The position numbers were made by a program, and so were the translations under genes. Source: Siphonodentalium dalli (taxonomy: Eukaryota > Mollusca > Scaphopoda > Gadilida > Siphonodentaliidae). From it: 64,000 nucleotides of DNA. The notes beneath the pieces are model-generated. The model was not told the DNA's origin and searched no databases. It worked only from the letters and a program-made list of their open reading frames with translations. Positions 20,365 through 32,600 of the stretch are shown here, one piece after another. Where the stretch lies: the NCBI GenBank assembly GCA_032622095.1, contig CP136066.1, forward strand, positions 92,771,319 through 92,835,318. The letters are read 5' to 3'. How positions within the stretch are numbered: position 1 is the first letter of the stretch; each line of letters opens with the position of its first letter.

Positions 20365-20603
20365 TCATGTTGGCATGTCAATCTCGCATATAAAGTGTAA
20401 CTGCGACCAGCAAGATTTACTGTTGTGGATGTTCACACCAGTCCCATAATAGTTGGTTATTAACTCCATGCAGTGTTCCGATGTCCCCATCGGCGGGCCT
20501 TCTGGTGAGATCCAGCTCATACCAGTTCCGTTCCACAATATCCAGTTATTTGTCGCATCAATGTTGTTTCCGTCAATCCAAAGTTTTATGTTTGATCCGG
20601 AAT
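20365..20603 (-). CDS. C-type lectin domain, second half (terminal exon)
   Basis: Acceptor tttctccag|att (minus strand), entering in phase 1. It encodes 'GSNIKLWIDGNNIDATNNW', 'WNGTGMSWISPEGPP', 'SEHCMELITNYYGTGVNI' and 'HFICEIDMPT', ending in TGA. The WIDG, EHC and FICE landmarks identify the CTLD core. The usual WND triplet before the penultimate Cys is replaced by a different sequence (SKSCWSQ). Confidence 0.9.
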
Positions 20604-23600
20604 CTGGAGAAAAAAAACACCTCGTCATCGTGTCGTCCCCAAATATCACACAATTACAGACTAATTCAATTTAAATCTTTCAGCTCATGTCTTTTATCGA
20701 CCGGGAAAACTTCACAATAACTAGCCAGTGTGTCGTCATAATTATAACTAAATATCGGTAACTCAAACTCCTTGGAAATGGTGACCTTTTTGTGGCATTG
20801 GAGTGTTTTTGAGAAAACAATTATTCTGACAAACATCATTGAACCAAACTGTAATTACATGTTATGTGTAACAAGACCTCAGCAAATGTGAATCACATAC
20901 CAAATATTATAATAGTATGTTGAATATTGCTCAAATGATATCATCCGGACAACAAAAGAATTGTGAATTCAAATGGGCATAACTCCGCAAAAAATCGTCG
21001 TCCCATGTCATTTTCGAACAGGACCTGCGTCGTCTCAATTGTGAACCACATTACCAAAAATAACGATTTCTATGTCGAAAAAGGAGCATAACTCCGTCAA
21101 AATCATCAGCACGTGACCAAGTTCGAACTTTATCTGTGCGTTCTAAAATGTGAACTATACATGTACATATATACAACACCCCATGGAATTATGAGTAATA
21201 ATATCGATGTCGTATTTCGTACAACCCAAAAGAACACACTGGCATCCTGATTATAATACCCTCCCCAATGATTCGGGGGAGGACAAAGTCGGTAACGGGT
21301 GTTCAACCATAACAAACACTTATTTTCCAGTGCCGGAACTAACGTCATAATTTGTTCAAAAATGGCGGCAAGATATCGCGCCTGACAATTTCAACATTCG
21401 TTCTTTTCTATATGTTTCAAAGCTATCAGTACCCAATTAGGGTAACGAGCTATCAAGACAAATCTCGGGTACTTCAAACACGGGGTATCGAACAGATATG
21501 TTTTAATGTGATTTTGGCGTTCAAATTTCACAACCTCGAAAAAGTGTAACAGAAGTCATTTGAAAACTTATATTTCTCAACAGTCATAGCGCCCGCGAAG
21601 CGACCTATCGTATACGTATGCGAATATGAGATATACTAATCGACTTTTTCAGCCCAATCGAAAAATAGATTGAACTTACCTGAAATAGAATAATGTATTC
21701 ATAACTCAAGGGTCATGCAGCGGAGACCAAAATTATATTGTTGGCAACGGCCGCCATTTTGTATTGATTAATTCCACCTCAAGTTAGTGTAATTTATCTA
21801 AATGCCCCAGGACCAAAAATAAATAACTCTTTTCGGCTAATGTTAGTTATACTTCATTAATATATAGGCAAATAATGCCCCACAAGCCAAATATATTAAA
21901 ACATTACGAATATGAGCGCTGAAGTCTAACAAAAAGTTAAATTGCATGAACACATTTTGTTTACATATTTTATAAAAATATTAAAATTATTTGCCCCGAA
22001 ATAGGATTCTAGAGGCCTCACTGGACGTTTAGATATTTTCTTCAATTTCCTATCAGTGTTTCCGCCTAAATGATTGCTGGAATATTCTCAAAGTTCAAAG
22101 CCGACAAAGGAAACTGTAAGTTTCTGTTGAAGGATCGCAGAGTCCTTTTAAATTTATCGAACTCATTCATACAACTTTAGTGTGTCCCAAATATTGGGTG
22201 ATGAGACATGGGAGACACAATATAGTTCCAAAATTATTAACGGGCGCGTCGAAACAGTGCGCGGAACTGCGCGGTACAAATAAAACAGTTAGTATGCACT
22301 TATTGCAGGTGGGGGTTGAACTAAAACATTTATATTAATGAAATATAGTATTAGAACGTCTTCATTGCGAATTTATAAGGATTTTTTTAACGTTTTATTA
22401 AAGAGAGCGAGTGGTAGAATATCCCGCGCACAGTTTCGAGAAAGCTTACTGCGCGGTATCTGCCGCATACTGTTTCGAGAAAACTTATTACTGCGCGCTA
22501 TCGGATCAGTAGCCACCGAGAATAGAGTTTATGCTTAATCTAAACAAATGCACTATATATAGTCGCACGATAGATAAATTTTTGACATCAACTAACTTGT
22601 ACTCAATCAATCAATCAAGTTTATTGGCTATGTAAATCAATAAATGACATTTAGACTGAAATGGTCGCTGTCACCCTTTAAATTTTCAGATGGGTCACGA
22701 ACGTAAATTATGTTCATCCCTGGTTGGATTCCCAGCTTTCATAAAATTTACATTTGGGTCAATTTGTTTGTCTTCATCACAACCTACCACCCCCAGTCTC
22801 TTTGAAAAGCCTACGAAAATCCTATCGGATGTAGGTCTCTAGATCTGTCCATTATAATTCATTTCAATGACGACGCGGCATTCCCAACATGACGTATAAT
22901 AAATCATTTCCAGATATGGAGTGCATTCCTGGCATAGTAAATGTTTGTGATATTCTGTTTAGAAGTAGTTATGAAAAACAACAAGATGCGAAAGAATAAT
23001 GAGTCATGAATGTCGTTGACTGATAAAACCTCCAAGAAGATGATGTTGATGAATTTTCTTTTTCGTGGTGTTCCGATAATCTGAACATATCGAGGAAAAG
23101 CCGTTATGGGTATCAAACATTCAAAAAATACATATATATTGCGAAATATTGTTAACATTGGCTGTTTTAGTTGTTGAAAATCGATCATAATCAAGATGGT
23201 TATTCACTTCAATTCAGAAACACAAGCGCAGGTATTATTATAATTTTCAAAAATGTATATGTTCTTGAATGTTTCAGACACACACCGGTTTTTTATCAAA
23301 TCGCTTAGATTAGCAAAAACGGTACTTTTTCGTAACGGCATCAGTTTGCCCTACCCTCCCGGAGTATGGAGTATGGTACGGCCAATACAGTAAAGATTGC
23401 TAGTTTCTCAACTGAAAATAAACTCTGAACTAACTGATATAAATTTTATTAAAAATATTTTCAATGGAGCAAAACTGAAAATTAGATACTAAATTGTTAA
23501 ACTCTATAAATATCACTAAGATTCCATGAACTGTCATACCGGTAGTTATCTTTCATGCTATGGGAATGTTTGGGGAGGGCGGTATGAAATCAGCCGTCGA

Positions 23601-26600
23601 AATTGGGGAAAATGTCCCACGGCAAATTTAATGATGCATATTTGATTCCATATGTTGACACCAGTGCTGTACGGTATTTCGATTAATCGACAAAACCGCG
23701 GTATGAAAATAAACACCGCGCCATAGTGTAATAGTGATGTGATTGACTATGTGTGAGTGGGAGCGATTGGGAAGGTTTGTCGCGTGTGTTGAATCCATAT
23801 AAGTTGTTCCTTCCTACCTAACTGGCGTGGTGGCAGCGTTTAAACGGACTCTCGCCATTCTGGAAACCGGAGTGATAACGTATGAAAAAGGTCACTATTT
23901 GGAATTCACATCGCCCATCTTCGCGGCACTTGACCGTCGGAAACGCCTTCGAAAAAGGCCTTCGAATTGAGTAGTTTTTCAATTTATCACGAACACCGCT
24001 GTCACTTCCAAGTACCACTGACAGACCAATAATCACAATGCCTACAGTTACAATTCCCTATTTTGACGTTTTGTGTAGAAACAAACATGTGCGTGTTGCC
24101 TTGGTGTCAGGCAGAGAAGAAAGTTTTGTCAGCCTTACAGTAGCTCACTCACTTGACCTGACTGTCAGCAAAGTACCAGCACACCATGAAATTGAAACAT
24201 CACTCGGCAAGATTGTTGGAATTACCACCATATTTGTAGAATGTGCAAACCACAGTTTTTCTCAACACACATATGTGGTTGATAATTACCAGCTGACCAT
24301 TGATATCTATGCTGGCTTACAATTTATGATTGAAAATGACATCACCGTTCGTCCTAGTAAATCAGTTGTTTGCATAGGAGATCACTCACAGTATTCTTAC
24401 AACTCTTTGGACTCATGCAAACTTACTTGTACACCTTTGGCTACTGAACACAATCAAATTATCCAGCCTGACCGAAAGAGTATCAACAATGGCATAACAA
24501 CAGATATAACTCACCTACCAGTACCTGATCTGGACAGTTATGAACAGGCAAATGTCTATACGTATGACCAGCATTCTGATGATGTTACGCTTATGGCCTC
24601 ATACAATCTCATCAGTATCACAGATGGATGTATTGGTACATGTATCAACCCTACCATTGATGATTCGAACTTAACATCCAATTGCCATACTCATTACGGA
24701 TGTGTGCCAACGGGCAAATGTTGCGGCACCCAACTTACAGATGACCCAATACTCACCATGTCAAGGCACGAAGTTGAATCACATTCTGCTGACTTGCATA
24801 ATTCGGTGAGTGAGTCAAATGATCGGAGGCAGATCCATGAATCGATTACGACTGAGAGCAACGCTGAGAAGAAATGCTCAACATCGACTGTCCCTCAAGT
24901 TATTGCCTTCACAGATCGAAATGATAATAGTGATTTTATATATCACGACAAGCTTATTATGGTTGACACCAAACTGCTGAATACATATAGTCCAGAAGAA
25001 CAAACTGCAGATATGTGTGCAAATCAATCGGCCTATCGACAGAAAGTTATGCCTTCTTAAACAGCCACAGGACAGCCATTTCTCAATCCGAATGTGACAA
25101 ATGTTCATAATCACCAGATGTTACGAGCGGACCACTGTGCCATGTCATATTGGTTACATTATGACAGTGTACCAGTCACTCGTGTTATCCCCAGGTTTCG
25201 CGATCGGTACAGAGTATCGATTAGCATGAGAGATACTTTATTCCTCCATATCAACGGAGATTGCGTATAATACAGATATATACAACAACATAATGTTACA
25301 TCAGATTTGTTAAAGCTCAGAAGTTAGGCATGTAAACAAATGTGCTCAATTTCAGTGCAATTTTAGTGAATGGACGCATTTGGTATTCAACGTCAACATA
25401 AATAATGGCTAGTATATGTTTAGCCACAATAAAATCGTATCCATGGAAATGATCGTCATTAAGAGGTGTTCATATATACGTTGTGAGTGTACCTTCTATT
25501 GCGAGCAGAGGAAACAGATGAAGCGAACGCATCGCTTTAATAAGAGAGTCTCATTGCAGAGAAGATGAATCTGTAGTGGGATACACCCACCAAAGCAGTA
25601 TGCTAGAAATGTGTTTTTGCTGAGGTTATCTAGGAGCGCGAATGTTTCTATTCCATGGCTGTCTATTACTGAATACCAGAATGCATTCCTCGTCACCTGT
25701 GCAAAGTCTGACATGCAATCGTGATACATATGGGTAAGAAGATTATCGAATGAATTATGACAATGAATACAAGTAGCATCGTTATTGTACGTAGTTTTAG
25801 CCAAAATGTTCGCCATTTTTATGCACATAGGATAGTAATCGGGTACATTGCGGCACAATTCCCAGAGTCTCCACGATGAGTGAACATCTGGCTTCACGTT
25901 GAATAGAAATCTTAGGGTTTCGTCTTGCTGTACACTGAGATGCACCCTACGGGCATAATGTGCAGCAAGGCGATCTCTAATCAACCCCTTCCAAACCGCC
26001 TGCGACGGAAAAACACCTGTTTCTACGAAAGATGTTAGGTAGTGGTACATATAGATTTCATTAAGAATTTAAGTTATGTCTTTCAGAAAGCCCTTAATTG
26101 GGCGACCAAACAGCCTGTGGTCGTGGTAATCGAATACAAATATATTAAGAGCCGCTCTGTGGCTTTTGGGGAGATTCACTATTGTGCTAAGAAAGAGTAA
26201 TTTCCTTTTGCGTTCTGAATTTGTGGCAGCTGTCCAGATTTACAGTTTTGTTTGATACCAAGATGGACGACTTCCTCTACTTGTTGTATTACATCTGGAC
26301 CAAGTTTCCAGGATCGAGACATGGTACAACCCATGCTGCGATTACTATTGAAAAGCAGCACCTTGCTTTTTTCATTGGAGAATTCAAAGCGCCACTTTTT
26401 ACTATAGATGTGACAAATATCAAGAAGTCTGCGTAAGCCACCTTCAGTGAGAGAGAGAGAACAGTGATGTCATCTGCCGTTGTCGGCGATGCGCATGATG
26501 TTGAACCTATATATAGGCCATCAGTTGATTTTGCAAGATCCGCAAGAAGCTCATCAATGAAGACTAGATAAAGGAAGGGAGACAGGAAATCTCCTTGCCT

Positions 26601-29600
26601 TGTGCCTTGTTCGATGACAAATGATTCAGAAAGACACCAAACTGCTGAATACATATAGTCCAGAAGAACAAACTGCAGATATGTGTGCAAATGAATCAGC
26701 CTATCGACAGAAAGTTATGCCTTCTGAAACAGCCACAGGACAGCCATTTCTCAATCCGAATGTGACAAATGTTCATAATCACCAGATGTTACGAGCGGAC
26801 CACTGTGCCATGTCATATTGGTTACATTATGACAGTGTACCAGTCACTCGTGTTATCCCCAGGTTTCGCGATCGGGACAGAGTGTCGATTAGCATGAGCG
26901 AAAGAGTTATAAGTCAGGACACGGCATACACCCTAAAGATATTGGATGTGCTCAATTATGATGGGAGTCATACTCATGTCTGTTCTGATCATCATGTACG
27001 CTTCGTCTGATATACCTATACAGTGACTGCCTTGGTTCAACCTCACCATCCATACTTGCCAGAATCAGGTTATGCATGCTGATGGAAGTGTGAAGATAAC
27101 GAAAATTCATCATTAAATGTCCAACATTGTATTTTAATAAGGCTTTAATATTATGAACGCTATAGCCAGGTAATACTGATGGAAGTGTCATAATGTTTCG
27201 AGCTATTTTGTGATGTGATTTATTAATGATTTAACAACACTTTATTTGCCCAGGAATAGGATGTTTATCTTTTCGTTGGATCTCTGGAATGTGGAAGAAG
27301 TTTTATTGTTACAGACAATTTTCCTTTTATTTCATCACTGCTGGTGAGAGCTACCTGCACATGTATAATAATGCTGCATTCAACCTTCATCTGCTATTGT
27401 CACACTCCATTACAGTGTGGTCTCCTTTTTTTAATTGTTCATGTTGAACGTAGAAGAAAGAAAGGAAGAAAGAAAAGTGGTTGCGCCATAGTGTAATAGT
27501 GATGTGATGGACTATGTGTGAGTGGGAGCGATTGGAAAATGTCTCCGTTAAGTGTGACCAGGTTTTGTCTTGTCTGGGTTGTGGTTTGAGAAGCACGTGT
27601 TCTTAATTGAATAAACATAATTCCTTCGAAGGTTTGTCGTGTGTGTTGAATCCATATAAGTTGTTCCTTCCTACCTAACTGGCGCCGTCTTACGTGCGTG
27701 TACCGTCCACATTATTTTCTTCGCGATATTTTGGCAGTTAAGTAATATCGCGACAGCCAACGTGTACCTGTAATTGCGTATTCGTTGATACGGCTATTAT
27801 CGTACATGCAGTTGCAACGCCGTTTATATTTACTATTTTGAGAAATGTCCAGGCGAGCAGTTTGAAAGCCGCAGATTTCAAGGTAAAAGTATGATTTTGT
27901 TAATGTTATATTCTGCTTATATAAGCCCCCGTCAGTTGTACATATGTGTGGTTTACCATCGGCGACAAAAAAATAGGTTAATGGGAGAATACAAATTTTA
28001 CCAGAAAAAACATACTGATAAAAAAAAGAAGCTTAAAACGTACACAACTTGAGCACCTTTGTAATAATATTTATGCAATACAGATACTGTAGTCCTTTCG
28101 CCACTCAGTTTTATGTATCGCGATCATCATCTAACGGTAACTAGCAAAACGAATTTTCATGCCAGTATGGATTATTTTAGCCACAACATCCCATTTTCTG
28201 ACTTGTGTTTACACTACGTAATCGGCTTGTATTTGGTCGCTTCAATGCAAGCGGACTCAATATTGACTTCAAATGTGTTAAGTAATCAGGAAATATTGGG
28301 TTACTAGTGATGCCGGCGTTTTAACTCCCATATAATGGACATGGCAACATTAATGATACTGCACAGACTGGCTTCACTTCCGCCATGGGGAGAACACTGA
28401 ATAGCACGTGGGGGCATTGAATAGCACTGCTCAGTGGGTGGGGGAATTGAATAGCACGTGGGCATTTCATTGAATGGCACTGCTTACCGGCGATATTTTC
28501 CCCGAGTCGGGACTGTTTAGCTCAACTTGACAAAGTCAAGTTTGAGCTATTACTGTGGATTGGCACCCGTTGTTTGCCCGTCCGTGATCCGTCCAAAAAT
28601 CCATTGGCACACCATACAGGTCACATCTCTCATCCGATCGTCACCAAACTTCATAATGATATTTTGGGTGACCACTAGATGGGAGCTATCTAATTTTTGT
28701 GAAATTCTTTGAAAAACATGGTCGCCAGCAGCCATCTTGGATTTTACTCTTTGTATGACTAAATCCTCTGGCACACCCTACAGTTCACATCTCTCATCCA
28801 ATCATCAGCAAACTTCATATGGGTCTTCCCTTTAGATGGGAGCGATCAATTCTTTTGGAAATTTGTTAAAAAACATGGCCGCCAGCAGCCATATTGGATT
28901 TCAAATTTGATTCCATTGGCAAAGTCGTTTAGAATCATCTCTAGATGGGTGTTAAAGTATGCATCTGAGTGTTTGTTTACAAAGACTGAGGTTAATCATG
29001 ACACATTCTTCACCTGTATAGATTATATAAATTCTGGTATCGATTGATTGGTTTTGAAAAGATTAACCCTTAACACGTCCCTTAACAATGGCCTGAACAC
29101 ATGCCCATGTTGCTTATTTTGACTCCGATACCGGTACATGTATGTTTATTTTCGGGAAGTTACAAATGCAAAAATTATTCCATTTTATCTCAGTTTCAGC
29201 TGCTGATTCAATCTTATGAATAACTAGCCTAAGGCTAATTAATTTTAGTTAATCAAATATTGGGAATTAAAGGTACACAATCCAATTCGATGGTCCCCTT
29301 ATCATCAGAATGCAACAACACCATTTTTTGAAATGCCGCTTCAGTTATCAGAATCGATTAATTGCCCAAATATAATGCTAACCGCAGTCAGCTGTAGTAT
29401 AAAATTGCCCATAACCTGTTATTTATCAACATTTTGTTCAATGGAATTTGGCCAATCAAATATCTAACACACAAAGCCACTTAATTTTAGAGTTATACAT
29501 CTTCATCCACAATTTGATCCGAGACCGTCGACTCGTCGAATTATTCCAAGGCTGACAAAAAGTACCAGTGGTGAAAAATAATAGATTTAAAAAATCAATA

Positions 29601-32600
29601 TCTGATCACTCTGAGCTTTGATAGGTGGGTTCCTCGACTCGAATCAAATATGTTTTATCCCCGAAGCCAAAGAAATAGTAACCTGGGAGCGTTAATTCGG
29701 ATTCTGCATCTTTAATTTATTCTCCAGTATATACAGGGTAGTTCCCTATTGCTGACCTCATGCATTCGTTGTCAAGTCACAAAGTCTTACGCTCAGGTTT
29801 TACATAATACTCGCTTTTAGTCTTTTAAATGAGTCAAGTTTAGGCGACTGCGAAAACAGTTTATAATTTATTCTGAGGACATTCAGTCGGAAATGGAAAT
29901 ATACATGAAATGAGCGGACCTGGTTAACCCTTTACCCAACATTGGCTTAACACATTAAAAATTATAAAATTGTTAAAGAATGTAAGAAAAAATGGTAAAA
30001 AGTGTTAAAAAAAGATTTTTTAGGCCAATGCATTCTGTTATATATGCGAGGCGACCTATGGTCGACTCGCATATATAAGATAATGCATTGACACAGGGCA
30101 TAACTGTAACCATCACAGTGTGGTCAAGGAGCCGGTTCCAATGATATCCATATTTGTATGGTTCTATTGAGACAGACCGAAGATATTTTAGGCTGTTTGA
30201 GCTTTATTTGGCCGGTTTTGGTCGGTTTGTTGGGTAAAGGGTTAAGGTGTAAGCGGTATGATGGATCACTTCCATCATCAAGCTACATGTACATGGTACT
30301 CACAATGTATGCCATTTAATGACATTTTTCTAACGTGAAGGAGTAGATATGCTTGAGACCCGACCACATTTCAATTCACACCAGGTTCTCAGTATGTTTC
30401 ACATTGCGTCATTTCCTGAATTTCTGTTGAAATACACAAAACCCATATTTTTACAATTGAGAGATAAAATTTGACAATCTTTCACATAATGGTTATACTA
30501 ATTTTGTGTTCTAAATTGTGGTCATATGCTCTTGGTATGTTGAATTTCTGGTATGGATAATTCAGCAAATGCATGAAAACTGTGATACAGGGGTATTAGT
30601 GTAAAATTACTAGGTCCATATTTTCTTAACTGGTAAAACTTCAGGTATACTCGACTCTATGTTTATATCCCCTGCAAACGTAGTGTGGCGAGTGATTCAG
30701 GAATGGGCTCCGTCCGTGAGTCCATCTGTAGCAACTTTGAAGCTCTATAGCTTGGTCAGTGTCAATTTGATTTTAATGATCATCGATATGCTGATGAACC
30801 AACATTGGGAAAGACTCTAACAAACAGCGGGTTTCGTCCACTGTCTTTTTCCAGAGTTACAGCCCTTATTGCGTAATGGGACTTAGTGTGAAAATTTATT
30901 TTTTTCTTTACATCACTTAATCCTTCGTCACACCAAACAGGCTACATCCCTCATTCGATTGTCACCAAACTTCATATGTACTTCATGACTGCGTTAAAAA
31001 GAGGGGCAAATGACGTTGTTCACATTTTCCATTTTAGAGTTATCATTCTTCGTTTGTTTGGAAATTATTTATTTTTGTCGGTTGTGCAGATATCTCAGCC
31101 ATGGGTTATCCGATCCGAATGGAATTTGGTATGGAGGTTTACCATCACAAATCCCTTCAAAACTCAGTCCAATGAGGCTATTTGCATTTTCATTTTGTCT
31201 GAGTTATCAACCTTAGTTTGTAAATTTCTCGTGATTTTAGATTGTCCGGTTTGATAACTCAAACAGATATGAACCGATTTCAATATTGTTTTGAATGCAT
31301 GCATGTTTTATTCAATCATCACAGGCCAACATGACGTTAAATGTGCCATTCAGATAGTGGCCATTGGCCAACTGACTGTTAGTAGTCGGATCATGGGTTG
31401 GACACCCCACCAAGAAAACGTAAGTGGTAAATGCATGGTAATTACTCAGGAGACTTCATATTAGTCTGGTCGAAAAACTCAAATTTTAGGGTCAACCTGG
31501 AAGAAATTTTGACCTATTGGTTTTTATACCATTTTGAAGAGGAAGATATCCTCTATAACATATTCGGAATCCGAGAATATGTTAATCGACAGAGAGGTAA
31601 TACAAGATAATTCTCCGCCTTAATAGCGTTTTATATGTAATATGAAACGGTTTTCCCGACAATGGTTTATAAGTTTATTAATGTTGATGCTAATGGGCCA
31701 GAGTAGCCACATACTATGATCCATCTCAGTTCCGTTTTAACGTTCTGTCCATTTCCGTTCAAAAACATGGAGAGGATCCCAAAAGAAGTTTTCGGCATAC
31801 TGCATCCCTTAAAATGAAATTGTCACCGGAGCTGACATTGTATAACATTAGAACGCCGCTTCTCAAATGAGAAATATGTCGGTGGTTTCAGCTTAGGATT
31901 GCGAACTTTAGCTGTTTTTGTTTTTAAATCCTCTAGACGAGAGTTTCTGCAATGTGGTTCTAGGGCGTTCCATTCTGCGAGACATTTTGGAAAAAAGATG
32001 AGTCCATTCGTTTAGTGTCGCGGCGGAGAGGGGTAAAATCAGTTGCATTTCTGAGGTCATAATAAGTTATATCGGCAAAACGGGGTGGGAGCAGAGAAAT
32101 ACTCTATCCCCAATATCGTTGATGTACATCAAAAATAACACAGGCCCCAGTATAGATCCTTGAGGAACGTCAGCCGCAATCCTTTCGAATTGGGATGTTT
32201 CAGAATTTAATCGAACTCTTTGTGATCGACCACTAAGGTAGCTTTGAAACCACTTTAGCAGTTTACCATGTATTCCGTAGCTGTTCATCTTTACAATAAG
32301 CCCATGGTGCCAAACTTTATCGAAAGCCTTTGATACATCACAAAATACAGCACATGTCATAAGGTCATCATCAGTCGTCTTAAGTAAATTATGAAAAATT
32401 TCAATTAATTGACCCTCAGTACAATGGTTGGGCAAGTAACCTGATTGGTGTTCGTACAAAAGATTGTTTTTGTTTAGGTGATCAAGGAGCTTTTTTAAAA
32501 CGATTTTTTCGAGAACTTTACTCAACACGCTAAGTAACAACACGGGCCTGAAATTGTTGGCGTTACTAGGGTCACCCTTTTTGGGAATGGGTACAACTGA

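Larger units (their letters stand above)
24038..27010 (+). pseudogene. Retropepsin-like ORF of the LTR element (interrupted)
   Basis: Open from ATG 24038 to a TAA at 25058-25060. A downstream duplicated segment (26633 on) reads through the equivalent codon as GAA and continues to TGA at 27010. Residues about 15-110 follow a retropepsin layout: 'KHVRVALVSGREESFVS' where active enzymes have L-x-D-T/S-G-A, then 'LDLTVSKVPAHHEI', 'SQHTYVVDNYQLTIDIYAGL' and 'FMIENDI'. The catalytic Asp of the D-T/S-G triad is absent, so it is either dead or non-proteolytic. The rest is Ser/Thr/Asp-rich without a known domain. The LINE at 25231-26632 splits it. Function unknown. Confidence 0.65.
23718..27684 (+). 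mobile_element. Non-autonomous LTR element, interrupted by a LINE
   Basis: A 5' LTR-like copy (23718-23827) and a 3' LTR-like copy (27483-27684) share their starts (gcgccatagtgtaatagtg) and ends (ttccttcctacctaactggcg). A polypurine tract lies directly before the 3' copy, and TGG-starting sequence suitable for a primer site follows the 5' copy. Between them is one ORF with retropepsin-like character and no visible reverse transcriptase or integrase. Without the inserted LINE and its duplicated flank the element would be about 2.3 kb. It is degenerate: the 5' LTR-like copy lacks about 90 bp and the ORF has a stop. Confidence 0.78.

Noticed and set aside
24878-25114. Minus-strand ORF inside the LTR element
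   Set aside because: Shadow of the long plus-strand retropepsin-like frame.
29072-29100. Possible further piggyBac-like MITE starting ttaaccctt
   Set aside because: No matching inverted end with TTAA was found within 500 bp.
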